Shown: positions 58,721 through 62,985 of the stretch, piece by piece
How positions within the stretch are numbered: the first letter of the stretch is position 1
Layout of the letters: each line of letters starts with the position of its first letter
Assembly: GCA_051453625.1 (NCBI GenBank)
Contig: JBOZIK010000001.1
Coordinates: 243,881,787 to 243,944,771, forward strand
DNA length: 62,985 nt
Source: Welwitschia mirabilis
Lineage: Eukaryota > Gnetophyta > Gnetopsida > Welwitschiales
Reading direction: 5' to 3'
Made by a program: the position numbers and the translations under genes
Notes under the pieces: generated by a model
Database searches by the model: none
Seen by the model: only the letters and a program-made list of their open reading frames with translations
What the model was told of the DNA's origin: nothing

Positions 58721-60009
58721 AATTTGAATTACTTTAGATGTAGATATGGATCTTTATATTCAAGGCCATAAAAATGGTGTAAGAGTTAGATGGTAGAAGG
58801 CTTGAACTCTAACCTCTAGTTAATTAGTAGCATAACTATGTAAGAGGGTATTCCTAAGCTTTTTAATTGGAGGTAATCATAATGGATTTGCCTAGGTTGA
58901 TTGGCAGTAGTGGTAAGGGCAGCTTGTTATTTGGCCACTTCTTGAGTGACATAATGTTTTATTTACCTATTAAGCATTCCTTGGTTTAACAAGGATTTAT
59001 CAAAGGAATAAATTTAATTATTTAGATTTTATTACGATAAATTAATTTGTTTAATTTAATTATTCTATGCTATTGAGGTTTAGTCTTGTTGAAAGTCATA
59101 GTCTTAGTTTTCATTTTAGCTCTAATTGTTCTCATTCTTTTATAATTAGTAAATAAGTTTATGTTATTTTAAATTAATCTTCCTATTGTATCATGAGCCT
59201 AGATCATGAAAGAAATAGATTTAGCTAGTTGTAATAAAGTTTTAAAGAATAAACCAAAAAAATTTTCTAGGACTTGCAAGTTAAGAGGGTCTTAGATATT
59301 TCAAGAAAGGTTTTGTCAAAAGAACTAAGTATTTTGGGCTAGAAAACTAATGGCATTAGACAAGGAAGACATTGGTACCCATTAGATTACATAGAATACA
59401 TTCAAGTTTACACAATAGTTTATCAAGTACACATGGAATGAAAACAATATTGGGGTCATAACAAAATAAAATAGAGATAATGAACTTGAATAAAATTAAG
59501 CCTAATGTAATGAATCTATGAGAACAGACACAGTAAAATCACAAAAACAAAAACAGACAATCATAGAAAAACACAAAAAATATAGCAAAAAAAGAAATAC
59601 ATAAAATGCAAAATTTAGTTTAAAAATATTAATTTTTTTAAAAAGTTTTTTAAATTTCTAAAAGCAACTTGTAAACAAATGTTAGACCTATAGAAAACAA
59701 GTTAGAAAATCAAAAATAAACTTTAAAAAGATAGTCTACTTTAAATAACACTAAAAGAACTAGTACCAATCACTGGAAAGAACACAAAATAAAGGAAAAG
59801 CTAGAATAGTTTAGGTAACATTAAAAAGGACCAGTATCAACCACTAAAAAGAAAATGAAATAAACATATAAAGCAAAAGGAAAAGAGACATTTTAAATAT
59901 CATTGGAAGAAGGACTAGTACCCAACACTAGAGAAATAAAAACTATGCATAAACTTACCCAAAAAAAAAAAAAAAAGAGTTCTCTTTTTAGCTACTACCA
60001 TGTCATTAT
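58721..60009 (-). other. 5' leader of element G
   Basis: Between primer site and gag. Holds a run of 16 A (59961-59976) and a tract with repeated ACTAGTACCAAYCACT-like phrases (about 59760-59930, three copies roughly 70-90 bases apart). No gene. Confidence 0.55.
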
Positions 60010-60026
60010 CCTAGGTAATGGTGTCA
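60010..60026 (-). other. Primer-binding site of element G
   Basis: Minus TGACACCATTACCTAGG differs from the Asp-tRNA complement TGGCGCCGTTGCCGGGG at five positions, all but one of them C-to-T or G-to-A changes. It abuts the right-hand repeat and so marks the 5' LTR. Confidence 0.65.
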
Positions 60027-60027
60027 A

Positions 60028-61378
60028 CATCTATTATCTATAGTATAATGTCTAATATTTAAGCTTTCACTTAGCTAGTATTCTTCCTCAAGGATAACAC
60101 TAGGTGTTGGCTCAGTTTTACAATACTTTAACTTTGAAATAAGTTATAAAAAGGAAAGAAAATATAAGAAGAGTTAAAATGATGTTAAGTTAAAATTCAT
60201 CTTAGAAAGAATACAAGTTAACTAGCTCTAAGGTATTACTAACACATCCTTAAGTACTCCTTCAATATAATGTTATACAATTACCCTTTCTTGCAAAATA
60301 CTTCAAACTAGTAAGTGCATTTTTCTTAAGTCATGGGGTATACTTAATACTTTAACCTTAAAATAATAATATAAAGTAATAACTCATAGAGTACTCAAGA
60401 TTTATGAAAATAAAAGATTAAGTGATAAAAGTGAATTCACACAAATAAAACAAACTTAATATTAAAAGTAGTTATATAAGCATTCACATTATGATATTAC
60501 TCATGAATCTAAATTAAATACAACAACTTTTGTATTATAAAATAAGAATAATATTATAGCAAAAGAAGAATAAAGAAGAAGAACTCCTTAGATAATCCTC
60601 AAGACTAGATCATTAGTTCAAAGAGTTTCCTAGAAAGCCATTATACGTTAATGCTCTAAAGTGCTCCAAGTTCTCCCGAATGAAAATATAATATAATGAA
60701 GGATTCAAGGCCCTTTTATAGTAAGAAATGGGATGATGACTGGTTATAAGCTCTTGGATTATAGTGTTAAGTAGACTCTTATTATTTAGCATTTGATGAA
60801 ATGGATTCTATCTTCTAGCATTATGTAGAGTCTTTATCATGTAGCATTTATAGGATGGATTATCTTTTCTTTCATTTAGTTAATATTCTTATGAAAATGC
60901 CACCACTTAGCCTTAGAGTGCTATAGCTATTATCAATTACNNNNNATGCTATGTGTCTCATTATTATTCTAAGTAGACTTGTTAAATATTACTCTGCAAA
61001 TCCTTGTTATCAGCATTATGTATCAAAAGGAATGAATTAATTTTTAATATATAATTTAATTAATCCTATAGCTACATTTTATTTAATTTTCCACAACATG
61101 CTAGGAAAATGCGTTTGAAGCAAGTTTGAGCACATAAGATGATGGTTCTAGTGACTTAGATGGTGGTTCTAGTGTTTTAACTCTGATAATCATGAAATTA
61201 AACATTATCTTTTAAGTGAGCTTAAGTAACCTAAAAATGTTATGAGAAGAAATTACATAATTAATATGATAACCGAAAAAAGACCTATGTTTATGATAAA
61301 ATTGGTTATATTAGTATCTTATAATAACCTTAATTAATTATTTAAATTAATCATAAAATTAGTTTTTACATGTTAACA
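60028..61378 (-). repeat. 5' LTR of element G
   Basis: On the + strand ends TTTTTACATGTTAACA. Pairs with 53757-55066. A 5-N gap lies at 60941-60945. Confidence 0.82.
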
Positions 61379-61714
61379 TTACACTTTCAACACCATAATA
61401 CTCATTAATTAATCTACATATTAAAGAGTATATTTTGTAGTTTCATTGTTTGTGTTAATTATACAAAATAGAATACTATAGGTAACTTAGATAGTATTTA
61501 AATTGACCCATTACACTAACTAAAGTCTATATATCTTACTAAGTACATGCATTAAACAAGAAAGTATGAACATACTTAAATACATATGGCTAAGGAAGCC
61601 TATTAAGGAATGTTATTATGGGTGAAATAAGGTTAAGATAAATAGAACACACTTTCAATTTACTATCTAGAAAATTTATACTTATAATGTAAGAAAAAGT
61701 ATATTCATATACTC
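61379..61714. other. Spacer between G and D
   Basis: AT-rich, no feature recognised. Confidence 0.5.
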
Positions 61715-62738
61715 CATTGCACTACCAATTTATGATTATTTAATGGGATTTATGAGTTTGCAGGACTTTTATATAAGTTTAAGTAAAATTATAAGGATTT
61801 TGGAGATACAAGAGGAAATCTCAGAAAAGTGTAGTTATTATCCAAATTTGATTCATTTAAAGAATTTTTTGATGAATAGATCTTTCTATGATAAAAATTT
61901 TAAGTTTATTCATAAGAAAATCATTAAAGAAGATTGTCATCTCCTTCGTCATCCACATGACATGAAGGATGATGACTTCTTACGTGGACTATTAAGTCAT
62001 CACTTTTAAGATATTTTATAATGTTTTATTATCCCCCATGTCATCCAAATAATAGCCCAGATGACACTGACATGTAACTATCACTGATAAATTCTCTTAG
62101 CCATTTTATCTATTTCTAAGCCCTTAATGAGTGTGCATAACTGCACTTTTTGTCTATCCATTTCTATTATATTTTCTTATAAATAAGACTCCATCCCCCT
62201 ATCCCGAATCTCTTTCTCATCTTCAATGCACTAGAGATTCTTGTGATAGGAGAGAAAAAGGTGATAAATCCATCCTTGTAAGTTATAAAAATATGTGCAC
62301 TTAGTAGAGGACTGAGTATTTATTACACTTTTAATATAAATTTTGATTTTCTTTACATGTTTGTATTATTTGTATTATAGGATTTCTTATGTTCCTTATA
62401 GTCTAATGTTGTCCAAAATCTAGTGTCAATTTCTTAAGTGATATAGATTATCAAGGGCAACCTTCATTAATGCTAAAAAGCAAGTAGGGTTAGTATTATT
62501 TGCATTGCATGATATTTTAGATTGCATATTGCACTTTGAATGGTAGTTTATTTTCTTACATTAATTATTTCTAGTTCCTAAGTTGAATTACAAAAGCAAC
62601 CTGAGTCTCTTGTAGATAGACTTCAATGAGATGTCAATGCCATTATATTAGCATGATGTATTATGCATAATATATATTTTAATTATTAATCATAATATCT
62701 CTTTGAATATAAAGCTTGCCTAAATACAAACTACAACA
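61715..62738 (+). repeat. 5' LTR of element D (A/B/C family, truncated by the window end)
   Basis: From CATTGCACTACCAATTTATG (aligned with TGTTGTGATACCAA in B, both terminal bases changed) to CTACAACA. A TATA box TTATAAATAAG lies at 62178-62188, and palindromes at about 61933-61976 and 62028-62068. The open frame 61743-62009 lies entirely in the LTR and is not a gene. The left edge is approximate. Confidence 0.75.
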
Positions 62739-62740
62739 AA

Positions 62741-62757
62741 TTGGCGCCATTGTCGAG
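62741..62757 (+). other. Best-preserved Asp-tRNA primer-binding site (element D)
   Basis: TTGGCGCCATTGTCGAG lies two bases after the LTR end. TGGCGCC is intact, and the rest differs from the Asp-tRNA complement by transitions. It calibrates the decayed sites in A, B, C and G. Confidence 0.88.
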
Positions 62758-62985
62758 AAAGACTATTAAGGAGTACAAAGGCTATCGTCATTTAGATAAG
62801 TATAATGGTTATTTGTCTATGCGACATTATATTTTTTAGGAGCTTTAGGTTTTTTATACACTGTGTTTCAATTTTGATTTTTTAGATTTAGGTTTTCTAT
62901 TAAAAAGTATGATCATCCCCTTTGTCGTCCCCATGATAGTCAGGGTGACAGTGTGTTATTTTTATTGTTGGTTTACTTTTGGATT
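62758..62985 (+). other. Leader of element D, cut by the window end
   Basis: Resembles the leaders of A and B. A clear palindrome copy spans 62909-62951. The body of D lies beyond the window. Confidence 0.7.

Larger units (their letters stand above)
53757..61378 (-). mobile_element. Element G: Athila/Tat-like element with gag and protease but no RT or integrase
   Basis: LTR copies at about 53757-55066 (3') and 60028-61378 (5') share blocks such as TCCTTAARTACTCCTTCAAT and ACCTTAAAATAATAATATAA, and on the minus strand start TGTTAACA. The primer site (minus TGACACCATTACCTAGG, about 60010-60026) is a decayed Asp-tRNA site. The internal 5 kb encodes gag and protease. RT, RNase H and integrase are not found in the 1.5 kb between protease and 3' LTR. 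LTRs differ from those of A-D, so this is a separate family. Exact inner LTR edges and target duplication are uncertain. Confidence 0.82.

Noticed and set aside
61743-62009. 88-codon frame near the right end
   Set aside because: Lies wholly inside the 5' LTR of D, between its start and its TATA box, and includes a palindrome copy.

Overview
This is a gene-free, very AT-rich stretch (by eye roughly three quarters A+T, not computed) of a flowering-plant nuclear genome. It is packed with old LTR retrotransposons. The plant origin rests on lineage-specific features I recognise: a SIRE/Maximus-type Ty1/copia element with an initiator-Met tRNA primer site, several Athila/Tat-type Ty3/gypsy elements with an Asp-tRNA primer site, and a chromovirus-like Ty3/gypsy pol. 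I found no host protein gene, rRNA, convincing tRNA or CRISPR array. The few ORFs over 60 codons are fragments of decayed retroelement proteins or chance frames inside LTRs. Such AT-richness and density of decayed elements would fit a large plant genome that purges repeats slowly (a holoparasite is one possibility), but the species cannot be read from the window.

Layout. (1) 1-1338: the end of an LTR and a tandemly repeated Met-tRNA primer site of an element H lying mostly left of the window. (2) 1339-19535: element A, a full-length Athila-like element on the + strand (LTRs 1339-2562 and 18340-19535), split by element K (3058-10617, minus strand), a complete SIRE-like copia. (3) 19541-23433: unassigned sequence with a 149-bp tandem duplication, a tRNA-like box pair and an unidentified eroded minus-strand reading frame. 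(4) 23434-37292: putative element E (minus), with about 690-bp LTRs, a gag with a zinc knuckle and a roughly 50-unit array of 27-bp repeats, interrupted by element B (26056-34832, +). (5) 38029-45574: element C (minus). (6) 47790-50900: pol remnants of a chromovirus-like element F (+). (7) 53757-61378: element G (minus), an Athila/Tat-like element keeping gag and protease but not reverse transcriptase or integrase. (8) 61715 to the window end: the 5' LTR, primer site and leader of element D (+).

How the parts relate. A, B and C share LTR ends, leader segments, an integrase-tail segment and 3' noncoding sequence; D shares the LTR, primer site and leader. Only A carries gag-protease-RT-RNase H-integrase. 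B and C instead carry a family-specific ORF (acidic, coiled-coil-prone, with internal repeats) that I do not recognise, so they look like a non-autonomous subfamily mobilised by A-type proteins. The family also carries a 38-bp two-tier palindrome (outer arms ATCATCC/GGATGAT around ATCATCTAGATGAT), about two per LTR and three to four per leader, at roughly 100-110 bp spacing. This is the most distinctive structure in the window.

The elements are heavily decayed. Many premature stops fall where a C-to-T or G-to-A change in a Gln, Arg or Trp codon explains them, and target-site duplications differ mainly by C/T or A/G changes, as expected of long-methylated repeats. Nine N-gaps are present; the 100-N gap at 49018-49117 is flanked by the same 28 bases and is probably an unmerged contig overlap rather than missing DNA.
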